The position numbers were made by a program, and so were the translations under genes. DNA of 64,000 nucleotides from Peribacillus cavernae (lineage in GTDB: Bacteria > Bacillota > Bacilli > Bacillales > DSM-1321). The notes under the pieces are model-generated. The model was not told the origin of the DNA. It made no database searches and worked only from the letters and a program-made list of their open reading frames with translations. Numbering within the stretch: the stretch's first letter is position 1; every line of letters begins with the position of its first letter. The stretch lies in the NCBI RefSeq assembly GCF_003989135.1, contig NZ_RYZZ01000001.1:186001-250000 (forward strand), in the 5' to 3' direction. Positions 1 through 8,637 of this stretch are shown piece after piece.

Positions 1-1243
1 ATACCCAAACATCGAACAACCGATTATTAACACTGTATGCTCCAAGGATCGAGATAAGAAAAATGATGGGGTATAATAGTTTTGCCGGAACCATGGTAAT
101 CTTTGCCCATACCCCAGCTAAAGGTAAATTGAAAATCAATAGGATAAGGTTCCCAATAAACATACTAGCAATAATGGCCCACACGATATCAGGATTGCTC
201 TGAAATAGCATTGGACCCGGAGTCAATCCATGCATGATAAAGGCTCCGAGTATAACCGCTATGGTAGGTGAACTGGGGATCCCCAATGTGAACAGCGGAA
301 TTAATGCAGCCCCGCTATAAGAATTGTTTGCTGTCTCGGGTCCAGCAACCCCCTCTATTGCTCCTTTTCCAAATCGGGAAGGATCCTTTGCTAACTTTTT
401 TTCGAGCGAATAGGAAAGGATGGCAGGAATTACTGAATTAGTTCCCGGGACCAGCCCTATCAAAAACCCTAAGCCTGTTCCTCTACCAATCGAGGAAAGT
501 GTTGGTCTCCATTCTTCCCGTTTAGGAAGGAGTCCTTTGACTTTTGGTGGTGTTTCTGCTTTTGAGATGTTCTCCAGCCCTATTAAAATTTCAGATAGTC
601 CAAACAGTCCCATTGCAATAATGACAAAATCGATCCCATTCATTAAATTAGGTTCGTTGAATGTAAAACGAACAGCACCTGAAACAGGATCCATTCCAAT
701 AAGAGCCAGGCACAAACCTAAAAGTGCGGAGATCAATCCCCGAATGATAGACTTTCCCATTAATCCAATCACCGTTATTAATCCCAATACCATGAGAGCG
801 AAAAACTCCGGGGGACCGAATTTTAAAGCGAATTGGGCCAGAGGCGGCCCAATGAATGCAAGACCAATAATGGAGATTGTTCCTCCGATAAATGAACCGA
901 TACCTGCAACTCCTAAAGCTGTACCAGCCCTCCCCTGCTTCGCCAGCGGATACCCATCGAGAGTGGTAATAACAGAAGCAGCTTCCCCTGGCGTATTAAT
1001 AAGTACGGAAGTGATCGTTCCACCGTACATGGAACCGTAATATATTCCTGACAACATAATGATTGCCGATACCGGCTCCATTGAGAAGGTAACAGGTAAT
1101 AAGATCGCCGTCCCGGTGGTAGGTCCTAAACCAGGCAGAACCCCAACCATCATCCCTATTGACACACCGGCCAAACAATATAGTAAATTCCACCATGTTA
1201 GTGCAGTTTCAAAACCTTGAAATAACTGTATCAACGAGTCCAT
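1..1243 (-). CDS. tctA: TctA-family large permease of a tripartite tricarboxylate transporter, partial
   Basis: This gene is cut by the left window edge: about 414 N-terminal residues are present of the roughly 500 usual for the family. TctA is the large, multi-pass membrane subunit that drives uptake of a carboxylate delivered by an extracytoplasmic TctC protein. The translated start MDSLIQLFQGFETALTWWN, the glycine/proline-rich segment GVLPGLGPTT and the later TLGIPSSPT segment are family hallmarks. The protein is closely similar throughout to the complete TctA at 10392-11897. It lies 10 bases downstream of a TctB gene, so the two form an operon. No TctC gene is found upstream; the binding protein may be supplied in trans by one of the two TctC genes near 13000, or lie beyond the edge. 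The substrate cannot be told from sequence. Confidence 0.93.
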   Translation of the reverse strand, partial: MDSLIQLFQGFETALTWWNLLYCLAGVSIGMMVGVLPGLGPTTGTAILLPVTFSMEPVSAIIMLSGIYYGSMYGGTITSVLINTPGEAASVITTLDGYPLAKQGRAGTALGVAGIGSFIGGTISIIGLAFIGPPLAQFALKFGPPEFFALMVLGLITVIGLMGKSIIRGLISALLGLCLALIGMDPVSGAVRFTFNEPNLMNGIDFVIIAMGLFGLSEILIGLENISKAETPPKVKGLLPKREEWRPTLSSIGRGTGLGFLIGLVPGTNSVIPAILSYSLEKKLAKDPSRFGKGAIEGVAGPETANNSYSGAALIPLFTLGIPSSPTIAVILGAFIMHGLTPGPMLFQSNPDIVWAIIASMFIGNLILLIFNLPLAGVWAKITMVPAKLLYPIIFLISILGAYSVNNRLFDVWV

Positions 1244-1253
1244 TTAATCCCTC

Positions 1254-1709
1254 CTACCATCCCAGATAATTGACCGGAAGTGGAATTCCGAGAAGCGTAT
1301 AGAAAATGAAAAATAAGCATAAAGAAACAACTAAGGAAATTCCAAGTCCAAGATACCATCGATAGAATCTGACTAATAAACAAAACAATAGAATACTAGC
1401 AGCTAAAACAAAGCCAATATAATTAATGGTCAGCAGCAAAAAAAGCGTCCCGGCCAATAACGATAGTATGTTCCTTGCTCCCTCTCCCCTTGGAATAATT
1501 TCCGATAAAAGGATTCCATCTTTCTTTATTGACGTTATTATGTAAATCAATGAAACAACGGCTAATCCTCCACTTAACCAAAGCGGAAAAAATCCTGGAC
1601 CAGGACCTGTATCCGTGTAATAAACATATTCGAGAGATTGCCAGAAAATTATAGACGCAAAAAGTAATATAACAAGTCCTAGATAAACTGAAGCGTTCTT
1701 TAACAACAC
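1254..1709 (-). CDS. tctB: TctB-family small permease of a tripartite tricarboxylate transporter
   Basis: A 151-residue hydrophobic protein with about four membrane segments. TctB is the poorly conserved small subunit that associates with TctA. The segment with DTGPGPGFFPLWLSG after the first membrane helix is the typical TctB signature, and the C-terminus LLGIPLPVNYLGW matches that of the second TctB in this window (11911-12378) almost exactly. It is the first gene of a two-gene operon with the TctA gene at the left edge. A cre-like palindrome lies about 40 bases upstream of the start, so carbon catabolite control is plausible. Identification rests on this signature and on gene order. Confidence 0.9.
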   Translation of the reverse strand: MLLKNASVYLGLVILLFASIIFWQSLEYVYYTDTGPGPGFFPLWLSGGLAVVSLIYIITSIKKDGILLSEIIPRGEGARNILSLLAGTLFLLLTINYIGFVLAASILLFCLLVRFYRWYLGLGISLVVSLCLFFIFYTLLGIPLPVNYLGW

Positions 1710-1745
1710 TTTATCATCCCCCTTTTTGTTGTTTCACTTTATACT

Positions 1746-1759
1746 TGTAAGCGCTTACT
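1746..1759. promoter_or_regulatory. cre-like palindrome upstream of tctBA
   Basis: TGTAAGCGCTTACT fits the CcpA catabolite-response element (TGNAANCGNTNNCA) except for the last base and has a perfect TAAGCGCTTA core. It sits 37 bases before the tctB start codon, where binding could repress transcription. A LacI-family regulator other than CcpA could also use such a site. Confidence 0.5.
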
Positions 1760-2002
1760 AATGCTCTTTTGTCATATTGTATTACAAATGAACAAGTATG
1801 ACAATAACTTATTTGATAAATCGAAAGATTGGGATTAATGGCGTATTTTTTTACCACCTATTTCTATATAAGACGACTCCTAACAGGAGGTTCCTGCTTT
1901 AAAAACTGTACTTTTTCAAAAAAAAGAGAAAACGATGGGGAAACCATGATTATATTGGAGACCCAAATTGGTGATCTTACAGGGAAAAGTTAGGATTCGT
2001 GA

Positions 2003-2191
2003 GGGGAAATCTCGGGCAAAGTGATAGAAACAGAACTTGACAAAAACCAAGGTACTATGGTGTACCATGTAATCATCGATGATGGATCCACCGTTAAAGA
2101 GATTACCCTTAATACAAACAGTGGAAAAGTCTTGAAAGTGGCAGAAGATGATGATGCCGAACAAGAAGTAAAACTGCTACAAAAGAATTAA
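2003..2191 (+). pseudogene. PepSY-domain protein remnant
   Basis: An open frame without a start codon, closed at 2191, encodes a stretch with the typical PepSY pattern: GKVIETELDKNQGTMVYHV, then an acidic turn, then EITLNTNSGKVLKVAEDD. PepSY domains are found in secreted or membrane-anchored proteins and often inhibit peptidases. A TGA at 2000-2002 blocks the frame just upstream and no signal peptide or ribosome binding site is seen, so only the final domain survives. It is followed by a stem-loop at 2217-2258, which looks like its original terminator. Confidence 0.7.
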
Positions 2192-2216
2192 ATGGTTAAA
2201 AATCACGACTTAATAG

Positions 2217-2258
2217 TTAGTCCCAGTACCGATGTGCTTCACCTGGTACTGGGGCTAA
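2217..2258 (+). terminator. Rho-independent terminator after the PepSY remnant
   Basis: Two 14-base arms, TTAGTCCCAGTACC and GGTACTGGGGCTAA, pair with a single G-T wobble around a 14-base loop and are followed by TTTAAT. The T-run is short, so strength is uncertain. Confidence 0.6.
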
Positions 2259-2302
2259 TTTAATAGATTTGAGTTTATTAACGACTGTTTTGGACAGGCT
2301 TA

Positions 2303-2673
2303 TTAAATTTCTATTACTTTGATCTGTGAAAAAATCTCTTCTTCTGCAGATTTGCAGTTCCATTCGTGCGGATAGTAACCTAGCGGGTTGCAGATGATCT
2401 CAATTCCGTTATAGTGCTCATAGCAGACTTCGAATCTTCCGAATATACATCATGGTTCCCGTGTACAAACAATAACCTAGTTTGTGGAAATTCATTTTGT
2501 AGCTGATTCAAAAGAGTGAGGCTTTTTTCCGGACCGGCAGTCATGTCTCCGCTAATGATAAACACATCCGGTAAATGCGTGTTGATCCATTCTTTTAAAG
2601 ATGCCATGATCTCAGTCTGGGTATTTTTACGATTCAATCCTTCATGAATATCAGACAAAACGGCAATTTTCAT
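2303..2673 (-). pseudogene. Calcineurin-like metallophosphoesterase with internal deletion and frameshift
   Basis: The first part, starting MKIAVLSDIHEGLNRK at 2673 with GGGGGC as ribosome binding site, carries three metallophosphoesterase metal motifs: DIH, GDM (in SGDMTAGP) and GNHD. The frame then stops at 2380. In another frame the sequence continues directly into a typical C-terminal tail, ICNPLGYYPHEW, ending at 2303. Family members have a middle section of well over 100 residues containing the GHxH motif between these parts; here it is gone. The gene therefore lost its centre by deletion and changed frame near 2420, and the product cannot be a functional enzyme. It lies 41 bases downstream of the FAH-family gene. 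Confidence 0.75.
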
Positions 2674-2714
2674 ACCAAAGCCCCCTTTATTAAAAATATC
2701 GATTTTCATTCTAC

Positions 2715-3593
2715 CTATTCATTTTTGAGATCCTTTACTGAATTGACTAATTTCTCAAATCCATCAATATGACATTCCACAATATCTCCGTCCCGAATCA
2801 CGACCGCTCCTGGGGTTCCGGTAGATATGATATCACCCGGCAATAGCTTCATCACTTTGGAGTGGAAGGAAACCAGGTTCAATGGCCGGAACGTCATATT
2901 CAAAACGACATTTTTCCGATGAATCTTTCCATTGATGACCGTTGAAACATGTAAATCCAACACTTCTTCGACCTCATCCGGAGTGATCAAATGAGGACCA
3001 AAGCTAAAAAAGGTATCAAAGCTTTTGGAACGGGTTAAATATCGTGGATTCTTTTGAAGAATATCCTCAGCTGTCATATCGATAATGGTGGTAAACCCGG
3101 CAATGACATTAGGGGCATCCTCTTCTGATACATTTTTGCATTCCCTGCCAATGATAATACCCAATTCCGCTTCTGCCGTGGTCCTTTCTGATTGCAAAGG
3201 AATCTGAATCGTATCATCAGGACCGATAATCGTCGTATCAGGCTTCATAAAACTCGCCGGTTCAGTATTAGGCGCTTTTTCACTTAAATCTGCCGCATGC
3301 TCCGCATAATTCAATCCAATCCCCCAAATTTTCCTTGGCTGCCGATAAAGCGGACCATAAGTAACTTTATTCAAGGGAATAATATGATTCTCATAAAGTT
3401 CTGTTCGATTTTGTACTTCACCTTGAAACCAAATCTTTAACTGATTGAGCTGCCCTAATTGAATGATCTCTAAAAGTTCTGTTGACCATTTCTGACTAAA
3501 CTTTTGATTGAGATCTTCCATAGGAAGAACTCCATTCTCCAACACAAGTGCCGCTGTTTCTTTCCCATCTTTCTTGATTGTTGCTAAACGCAT
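2715..3593 (-). CDS. Fumarylacetoacetate hydrolase (FAH) family protein
   Basis: This 292-residue protein has an N-terminal lid domain (about 1-75) and a C-terminal FAH catalytic domain. Visible family features are KIWGIGLNYAEHA (89-100), FMKPDTTIIGPDD, the metal ligands E141 and E143 (AEAELG) and D172 (IIDMTAED), and GDIISTGTPGAV. Members cleave or hydrate 2-keto acids, for example fumarylpyruvate, acylpyruvates, 2-keto-4-pentenoate or 2,4-diketo-3-deoxy sugar acids, in the cytoplasm using Mg or Mn. Substrate cannot be assigned from sequence; a role at the end of an aromatic or sugar-acid pathway fits the surrounding catabolic genes. The start ATG is preceded by GGAGGG. Confidence 0.88.
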   Translation of the reverse strand: MRLATIKKDGKETAALVLENGVLPMEDLNQKFSQKWSTELLEIIQLGQLNQLKIWFQGEVQNRTELYENHIIPLNKVTYGPLYRQPRKIWGIGLNYAEHAADLSEKAPNTEPASFMKPDTTIIGPDDTIQIPLQSERTTAEAELGIIIGRECKNVSEEDAPNVIAGFTTIIDMTAEDILQKNPRYLTRSKSFDTFFSFGPHLITPDEVEEVLDLHVSTVINGKIHRKNVVLNMTFRPLNLVSFHSKVMKLLPGDIISTGTPGAVVIRDGDIVECHIDGFEKLVNSVKDLKNE

Positions 3594-4128
3594 AATTTCC
3601 CTCCATTATCTTTCGGACTCATAATTTTAATCCAAGTTCATCCATCGTTTTCTATTTGCCTTGCCAAGCAAAATCTCATTTCGGTCTGTCCTATGATTTT
3701 CAACGGTGATTTATAGCTATTCAGTCCACTTTTCGTTTTGTAAAAAGGGTTAGGCCTCCCAGCTAATGACTGGAGCGAAGTCCAACTGCATATAAAGTTC
3801 GGCCTATGATAGTTTTCTGTAGATAACCCGATCAATTGCTTCGGCTGCTCTGATACTATCATAATATTCAGTCGCCTCTCCGTAAAGGCTGCAAATCCTA
3901 TTATTTTACTTCTCAAAAAGAGTTCATCTATAACATTAGGCTCTAGACCGGTGTATCCGCGTGCCCATATTCTAGTACGGGTTTTGGAAATGTTTTTTCC
4001 GAATAACAGGCCGCCAAGATTACAAAAGTACATGTCCCTTATTAAATAAAATATTTCTTTCGGAAGGAATAGCACATGTTGATAGAGAAACGATTATAAG
4101 TAGTTATTTAAAAAGAGGAGGAATACTC
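3594..4128. other. Gene-poor stretch with a decayed open frame
   Basis: No intact gene is recognised here. On the minus strand one reading frame (3804-3896) looks protein-like, with GEATEYYDSIRAAEAIDR before a stop, but it lacks a start and its family is not recognised. A longer minus-strand frame across 3638-4075 has no ribosome binding site and an unconvincing composition. The stretch is probably the remains of one or more genes that once preceded the FAH-family gene. Confidence 0.4.
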
Positions 4129-4602
4129 TTGGAGCAATTAATTTTCAATCACATGGAAACAGTACGTGGAATAACGGAGCAAACAATTAAAAGAATTCCA
4201 GAAGAGATTTCTGATGTCATTCCTGAAGGGTTTAACAACAATATTCGCTGGAATTTCGGTCATATTGCATTCACACAGGAAAAGCTAGTCTTCGAATTGT
4301 TAGGTGAAGAGATGAGTATTCCAAAAGTTTATGGGCAGTTTTTTGGCAGTGGAACAAAACCTGCAGATTGGCAAGAAACTCCGACCTCATTTGCAGAAAT
4401 TACAGAAACCTTAACCGAACAAAAAACGAGAATAAAGGACTTTCTTCCAGGACGCCTACACGAAAAACTAACTGCTCCCTTTACAAACAGGAGTGGCGTT
4501 ACGTTTTACACAGCTGGCGAGATATTTTTGTTTAGCTTTTACCATGAGGCTTTACATATCGAAACGATTAAACGATTATACCGATTTATTTCTCCTAAAT
4601 AA
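4129..4602 (+). CDS. DinB-family putative metal-dependent protein
   Basis: A 157-residue four-helix-bundle protein of the DinB/YfiT superfamily. The metal-binding histidines typical of the fold are visible: NFGHIAF near residue 44 and YHEALHIETI near residue 140. Family members bind a divalent metal; some are bacillithiol or mycothiol transferases, but most have no proven reaction. The start is TTG, chosen because AGAGGAGG lies at ideal distance (AGGAGGAATACTC before the TTG). It is a single-gene unit ended by a strong hairpin with a T-run at 4622. Confidence 0.85.
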   Translation: MEQLIFNHMETVRGITEQTIKRIPEEISDVIPEGFNNNIRWNFGHIAFTQEKLVFELLGEEMSIPKVYGQFFGSGTKPADWQETPTSFAEITETLTEQKTRIKDFLPGRLHEKLTAPFTNRSGVTFYTAGEIFLFSFYHEALHIETIKRLYRFISPK

Positions 4603-4621
4603 TTGGAATCATTAAAGCCTT

Positions 4622-4666
4622 GGGGTAGCCTGGAGAAATGTGAATTCACCGCATTCTGGGCTCCCC
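4622..4666 (+). terminator. Rho-independent terminator
   Basis: A long interrupted hairpin: GGGG pairs with CCCC, AGCC with GGCT, GAA with TTC and ATG with CAT around a TGAATTCA tip, followed by TATTTTTTAT. It ends the DinB-family gene and may also limit readthrough from the convergent IclR gene. Confidence 0.7.
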
Positions 4667-4723
4667 TATTTTTTATAACGTTTACATACAATGTTTCATC
4701 AAAAAGAAGACCACTTCCTTCAT

Positions 4724-5530
4724 TTAGAACAGTTGATTCAATCTCATACTTTCCACATAACCCAGTCTCCTGGAAATCTGTTCGCCTGACTCTTTTAACC
4801 GAGTAATAATTTCTTCTTTTCTTTTTTTAACGCGGTGTGTTGGCCCCGCACAGCTCATTGCTGCTACCACTCTTCCTGTATAATTAAAAATTGGAACGGC
4901 GAAACAAGTTAAGCCCACTTCAATTTCCTCATTATCCGTGGCCCAGCCCTGCACCCGAACTGAACTCAATTCTTGATGATACAAATGCTGGTCAGTAATT
5001 GTGTTTTCAGTGTGCTTTTCCATCCCTTTCTCTTGAAGAATTCGATCAACCTCTTCCAGCGAAAAGTTCGATAAGATCGCCTTTCCGACCCCCGTACAAT
5101 GTACCGGTCTCCTTGAACCTAACTGTGCGGTCGTACGAATTGAACCTGTACCCTCCACTTTGTAAAGGTATACAATTTCTCCCTCGTTATAGACCGCTAG
5201 AAAGGCGGTTTCACCAGTAAAGGCAGAAATGTCATAGAGATAATGCGCAGCGACATCGACGATTTCCAAATTAGATAATCCGGATACCCCAATTTCAAGT
5301 GATTTCAATCCTATTTTGTACCGGTCTGTAACGGGTTCCAATTCAATGTATCCTCTAGTCTTTAAGGTTTCTAATAGCCGATGACAAGTGCTCTTTGGTA
5401 TATCCACTCCTTTAACGATTTCAGCTAAAGGCGTACCACCTCTCTTACTTGAAATAAATTCAAGAAGTGTCAATGCACGATCAAGGCTTGAATTCATTTG
5501 ACTATCAACATCATTGCCTTTTGAAGCCAT
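4724..5530 (-). CDS. IclR-family transcriptional regulator (block A)
   Basis: A 268-residue regulator with an N-terminal winged helix-turn-helix (about 15-80; LLEFISSKRGGTPLAEIVKG, then IPKSTCHRLLETLK as recognition helix) and a C-terminal IclR ligand-binding domain with GWATDNEEIEVGLTCFAVPI. IclR proteins usually sense an aromatic or short-chain acid and regulate a neighbouring catabolic operon. It is divergent from the MFS-dehydrogenase-amidohydrolase-Rieske genes that start at 6198, and the shared intergenic region holds a strong promoter with TGGAACA/TGTTCCA repeats. Regulation of that operon is inferred from position. Confidence 0.92.
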   Translation of the reverse strand: MASKGNDVDSQMNSSLDRALTLLEFISSKRGGTPLAEIVKGVDIPKSTCHRLLETLKTRGYIELEPVTDRYKIGLKSLEIGVSGLSNLEIVDVAAHYLYDISAFTGETAFLAVYNEGEIVYLYKVEGTGSIRTTAQLGSRRPVHCTGVGKAILSNFSLEEVDRILQEKGMEKHTENTITDQHLYHQELSSVRVQGWATDNEEIEVGLTCFAVPIFNYTGRVVAAMSCAGPTHRVKKRKEEIITRLKESGEQISRRLGYVESMRLNQLF

Positions 5531-5812
5531 ATTTTGACCTCCTACCCATTTGTCTTAATAATACGTGTTGTAAATTATCGTATTTCAGCCTAATTTCATC
5601 TATTTTTTCAACGCATAGTGGAATATCGTTCTATTATCAGAATATATGATTGAAAAATTAGAATCAATATTTATTTAAGTATCTCCTGTAAGTCATGTAT
5701 TTTACTGGAAGTTCGAACTTCTAAGAATCCTATACGGCTGAGCTGAATGATAAATTTACATTTAGGATAACCCCTACTGAAAGATTATATTTTTTTACTA
5801 TTCAAAATATTA

Positions 5813-5841
5813 TTGACATTAAGACCAAAAAGACTTACTAT
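5813..5841 (+). promoter_or_regulatory. Sigma-A-type promoter for the block A operon
   Basis: TTGACA at 5813-5818 and TACTAT at 5836-5841 are separated by 17 bases. It points to the MFS gene at 6198, leaving a leader of about 350 bases. Confidence 0.6.
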
Positions 5842-5851
5842 ACTCAATAAA

Positions 5852-5886
5852 TGGAACATAGGTCCAATATTAAAATCATTGTTCCA
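5852..5886. promoter_or_regulatory. Candidate IclR operator
   Basis: TGGAACA (5852-5858) is the exact inverted match of TGTTCCA (5880-5886); a further TCCA half-site lies at 5863-5866. IclR-family operators are commonly built on TGGAA/TTCCA halves. The position just after the promoter at 5813-5841 would suit repression. Binding by the divergent IclR protein is inferred. Confidence 0.45.
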
Positions 5887-6197
5887 ACTTGTGAGGTGAT
5901 TTGCATGAAATAATCTCTAAACCTTTATTAATGGAATGATGTTTCACTAACAGAGAAATAGAATATCACCAACATTCCTGAAAACTTAAAAGCGTGATGC
6001 TGTCGCTATTATTTCTTTTCTGAAAAAAGTCAAGGAACTCACCTTAGATTTGTTGTGAATGCCATTCACCTTAGAATTGACGAAATTATCCCTGGTTCAA
6101 GGTTAGTTAAAATGATGAAATCAAGTCAATTTTACGTTTATGAAAATAGTTATTTGTTTCTAAAGAAAATAACAATTTATTAAAAAAGGATGATTGT
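5887..6197. other. Leader of the MFS gene, no gene recognised
   Basis: About 310 bases between the operator and the MFS start codon. No open frame of recognisable character and no clear riboswitch fold was seen. AAAAAGGATGATTG before the ATG at 6198 supplies the ribosome binding site. Confidence 0.4.
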
Positions 6198-7547
6198 ATG
6201 GCAAATTCATCAAAATCAAAAAAGGTGCCTAAAAAAGTACTGATTGCAAGTTTAATTGGAAGTTCTGTTGAATGGTTTGACTATTTTCTTTACGGGACGG
6301 TTGCAACACTAGTATTCAGTAAATTGTTCTTTCCAAACGATGATCCACAGATAAGTTTGCTTCTTTCATATGCCTCATTTGCTATACCTTTTCTTATCCG
6401 CCCATTGGGTGGAATTTTATTCAGCCATATCGGTGACAAAATCGGACGAAAAAAATCACTAGTCATGACCCTCTCATTGATGGGTTCAGGTACTGTTCTT
6501 ATGGGGCTTTTACCAGACTATAATACAATTGGGATTTGGGCGCCGATTTTGCTGGTCCTACTTAGATGCATTCAAGGTCTTGGACTCGGAGGAGAATGGG
6601 GCGGTGCTCTTTTGTTGGCATTTGAGTATGCTCCGAAGGAAAAACGTGGTTTTTTCGGCAGTATTCCACAAATGGGTGTAACAATTGGATTATTATTGGG
6701 AACTTTGGTCCTTTCTGGATTGACACTCTTGCCTGAAGAGCAATTTCTCTCATGGGGCTGGCGGATACCTTTTATATTTAGTGCAGCACTTGTCATTTTA
6801 GGCCTGTGGATCAGAAAGGGCATTGATGAGACGCCGGAGTTCCAGGAAACACAGGAAAGCAAAACGGTTTCCAGAGTCCCGATTGTCGATATATTCCGTT
6901 ACCACTGGAAGGCAGTGTTGATTACGATTGGAGCAAAATTTGTCGATGCTGGACCGTTTTATATCTTTGCAACCTTTATCATCACCTATGCGAACACAAA
7001 TCTTGGATTCGATGAAACTACAGCTCTGAATGCAGTTACGATTGCGGCGGTGATAGCAACGGTTATGATTCCGCTTATGGGAATCTTATCTGATAAGATT
7101 GGACGAAAGTCCCTTTATATCGCCGGATCGTCGGGTATTATTCTTTTTGCATTCCCGTATTTTTATCTGCTGAATCTCAATTCGTCGCTGTGGCTGACAA
7201 TTGCCACCGTTTTGGCGATAGGAATTATATGGCCGGCCATTACCGCCATAATTGGTCCAATGTTTGCAGAGAATTTCAGTGCGAATGTCCGTTATACCGG
7301 GGTTTCATTTGGTTACCAAATTGGTTCAGCCATCTCCGGAGGAACAGCTCCTTTAATTGCTGTCGCATTGATGGGTGCGTTTAATAATTCGTGGGTGCCT
7401 GTGGCGTTATTTATTATGGCGAATGGTTTAATATCGCTTATTTCTGTTCTGTTTTTGCCTAAAACTATGCCGGAAGTTCTTCCAAAAACAAAGGAAAACG
7501 TGCATCATGGAGACAGAATAAATGATAGCGCTACCAAGTCTATTTAA
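6198..7547 (+). CDS. MFS transporter, metabolite:H+ symporter type
   Basis: A 449-residue, 12-helix transporter. SSVEWFDYFLYGTVATLVF at the start of helix 1 and GDKIGRKKSL in the loop between helices 2 and 3 are signatures of the metabolite:H+ symporter group (ShiA, ProP, KgtP relatives). Such carriers import organic acids, betaines or aromatic acids into the cytoplasm with protons. It is the first gene of the block A operon, ahead of a zinc dehydrogenase, an amidohydrolase and a Rieske protein, so it probably imports the substrate of that pathway. The compound is not identifiable from sequence. Confidence 0.93.
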   Translation: MANSSKSKKVPKKVLIASLIGSSVEWFDYFLYGTVATLVFSKLFFPNDDPQISLLLSYASFAIPFLIRPLGGILFSHIGDKIGRKKSLVMTLSLMGSGTVLMGLLPDYNTIGIWAPILLVLLRCIQGLGLGGEWGGALLLAFEYAPKEKRGFFGSIPQMGVTIGLLLGTLVLSGLTLLPEEQFLSWGWRIPFIFSAALVILGLWIRKGIDETPEFQETQESKTVSRVPIVDIFRYHWKAVLITIGAKFVDAGPFYIFATFIITYANTNLGFDETTALNAVTIAAVIATVMIPLMGILSDKIGRKSLYIAGSSGIILFAFPYFYLLNLNSSLWLTIATVLAIGIIWPAITAIIGPMFAENFSANVRYTGVSFGYQIGSAISGGTAPLIAVALMGAFNNSWVPVALFIMANGLISLISVLFLPKTMPEVLPKTKENVHHGDRINDSATKSI

Positions 7548-7592
7548 TAAGCTTATAGACAGTATCACCCAGTAAAGGGAGGAGACTCGCTA

Positions 7593-8609
7593 GTGAGGGC
7601 AGCATTTTATGAAGGAAACGAAAAAATTCGTGTAGGAGAAAGTGTTCCTGTACCACCAAAAGCGGGGGAAGTACAAATTAAAGTTTCTCATGCCGGCATA
7701 TGCGGAACTGACCTGCATATTTTTCATGGCCATATGGACAAAAGAGTAACGTTTCCCCAAATAATGGGACATGAAATGTCGGGAACCATTCATGCAGTTG
7801 GGGAGGGAGTTATAAATTATAGCGTTGGGGATCGAGTAACTGTAATGCCCCTGGACCCTTGTGGTAAATGTCCAGCTTGTTTAGCAGGACACAACCATAT
7901 TTGCCAATGTTTAAAATTCCTGGGTATTGAAACATCAGGTGCTTTTCAAAGCATTTGGACTGTGCCAGCACATACTTTACACCGTCTTCCAGATCAACTG
8001 TCTTTAGAACACGGAGCGTTGGTTGAGCCGTTGGCCGTTGCTTGCCACGATATTCGTATCGGCGAAGTAAAAAGAGGCGAGTCAGTGGTAGTGATTGGCA
8101 GCGGTCCGATCGGAATGTTGATTGCTCTCGTGGCTAAAGAAGCTGGGGCGAAAGTGTTAATAGTGGAAATCAATGCATATCGCCTGCAGCTGGCTAGACA
8201 ACTGGGCTTTGATGCTTTAAATCCAATTGAAGAAGATATAGTGAAGTACGTCGCTCAGTATACGGGCGGAGCCGGTGCAGATGTAGTTTTTGAGGTAACC
8301 TCTTCAGCTGCAGGGGCCGAAATGATGACTCAACTGCCACGCACAAGAGGCAGGATTGTAGTCGTAAGTATCTTCAACCAGCTTCCAAAAGTTGACTTGC
8401 ATCGTATTTTTTGGAGGGAACTGAAAATGGCCGGTGCAAGGGTTTACGAGCATGAAGATTTTGAAAAAGCGATACAGTTAGCTGCTTCGGGACAGTTGCC
8501 TTTAGATAGTCTAGTTACAGAAATTTACCCATTGGAGCGTTTAGAAGAGGGTTTTAGGCAAATGGAAAGCGGCGGAAAGATCATGAAAATTTTGCTAAGC
8601 TGTTCTTGA
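7593..8609 (+). CDS. Zinc-dependent alcohol/polyol dehydrogenase (MDR family)
   Basis: A 338-residue medium-chain dehydrogenase. The catalytic-zinc site is visible as GICGTD (Cys near 38), GHEMSG (His-Glu near 60) and the downstream EPLAVA; the structural zinc site is CGKCPACLAGHNHIC. The Rossmann motif VVIGSGPIGM binds NAD(P). Proteins with this layout oxidise secondary alcohols such as threonine, sorbitol, butanediol or sugar acids. The start is GTG at 7593, preceded by GGGAGGAG. It lies 45 bases after the MFS gene and 197 bases before the amidohydrolase, so it may handle an alcohol in the same pathway. Confidence 0.92.
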   Translation: MRAAFYEGNEKIRVGESVPVPPKAGEVQIKVSHAGICGTDLHIFHGHMDKRVTFPQIMGHEMSGTIHAVGEGVINYSVGDRVTVMPLDPCGKCPACLAGHNHICQCLKFLGIETSGAFQSIWTVPAHTLHRLPDQLSLEHGALVEPLAVACHDIRIGEVKRGESVVVIGSGPIGMLIALVAKEAGAKVLIVEINAYRLQLARQLGFDALNPIEEDIVKYVAQYTGGAGADVVFEVTSSAAGAEMMTQLPRTRGRIVVVSIFNQLPKVDLHRIFWRELKMAGARVYEHEDFEKAIQLAASGQLPLDSLVTEIYPLERLEEGFRQMESGGKIMKILLSCS

Positions 8610-8637
8610 CATTATCATAGATAAATATAGTCAGTTT

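Noticed and set aside
420-1040. A 206-codon open frame on the plus strand opposite tctA, with a similar one at 11104-11694 opposite the second tctA
   Set aside because: The two frames resemble each other only because they are antisense to two conserved TctA genes; neither has a ribosome binding site and the composition (many Pro, Ile, Ser) is that of an antisense shadow.
3638-4075. A 145-codon minus-strand open frame upstream of the FAH gene
   Set aside because: No ribosome binding site, no recognisable domain, and a different frame in the same interval looks more protein-like.
8606-8634. TTGACA near the end of the alcohol dehydrogenase as a promoter for the amidohydrolase
   Set aside because: No acceptable -10 element lies 16-18 bases downstream; the amidohydrolase may simply be read from the operon promoter.
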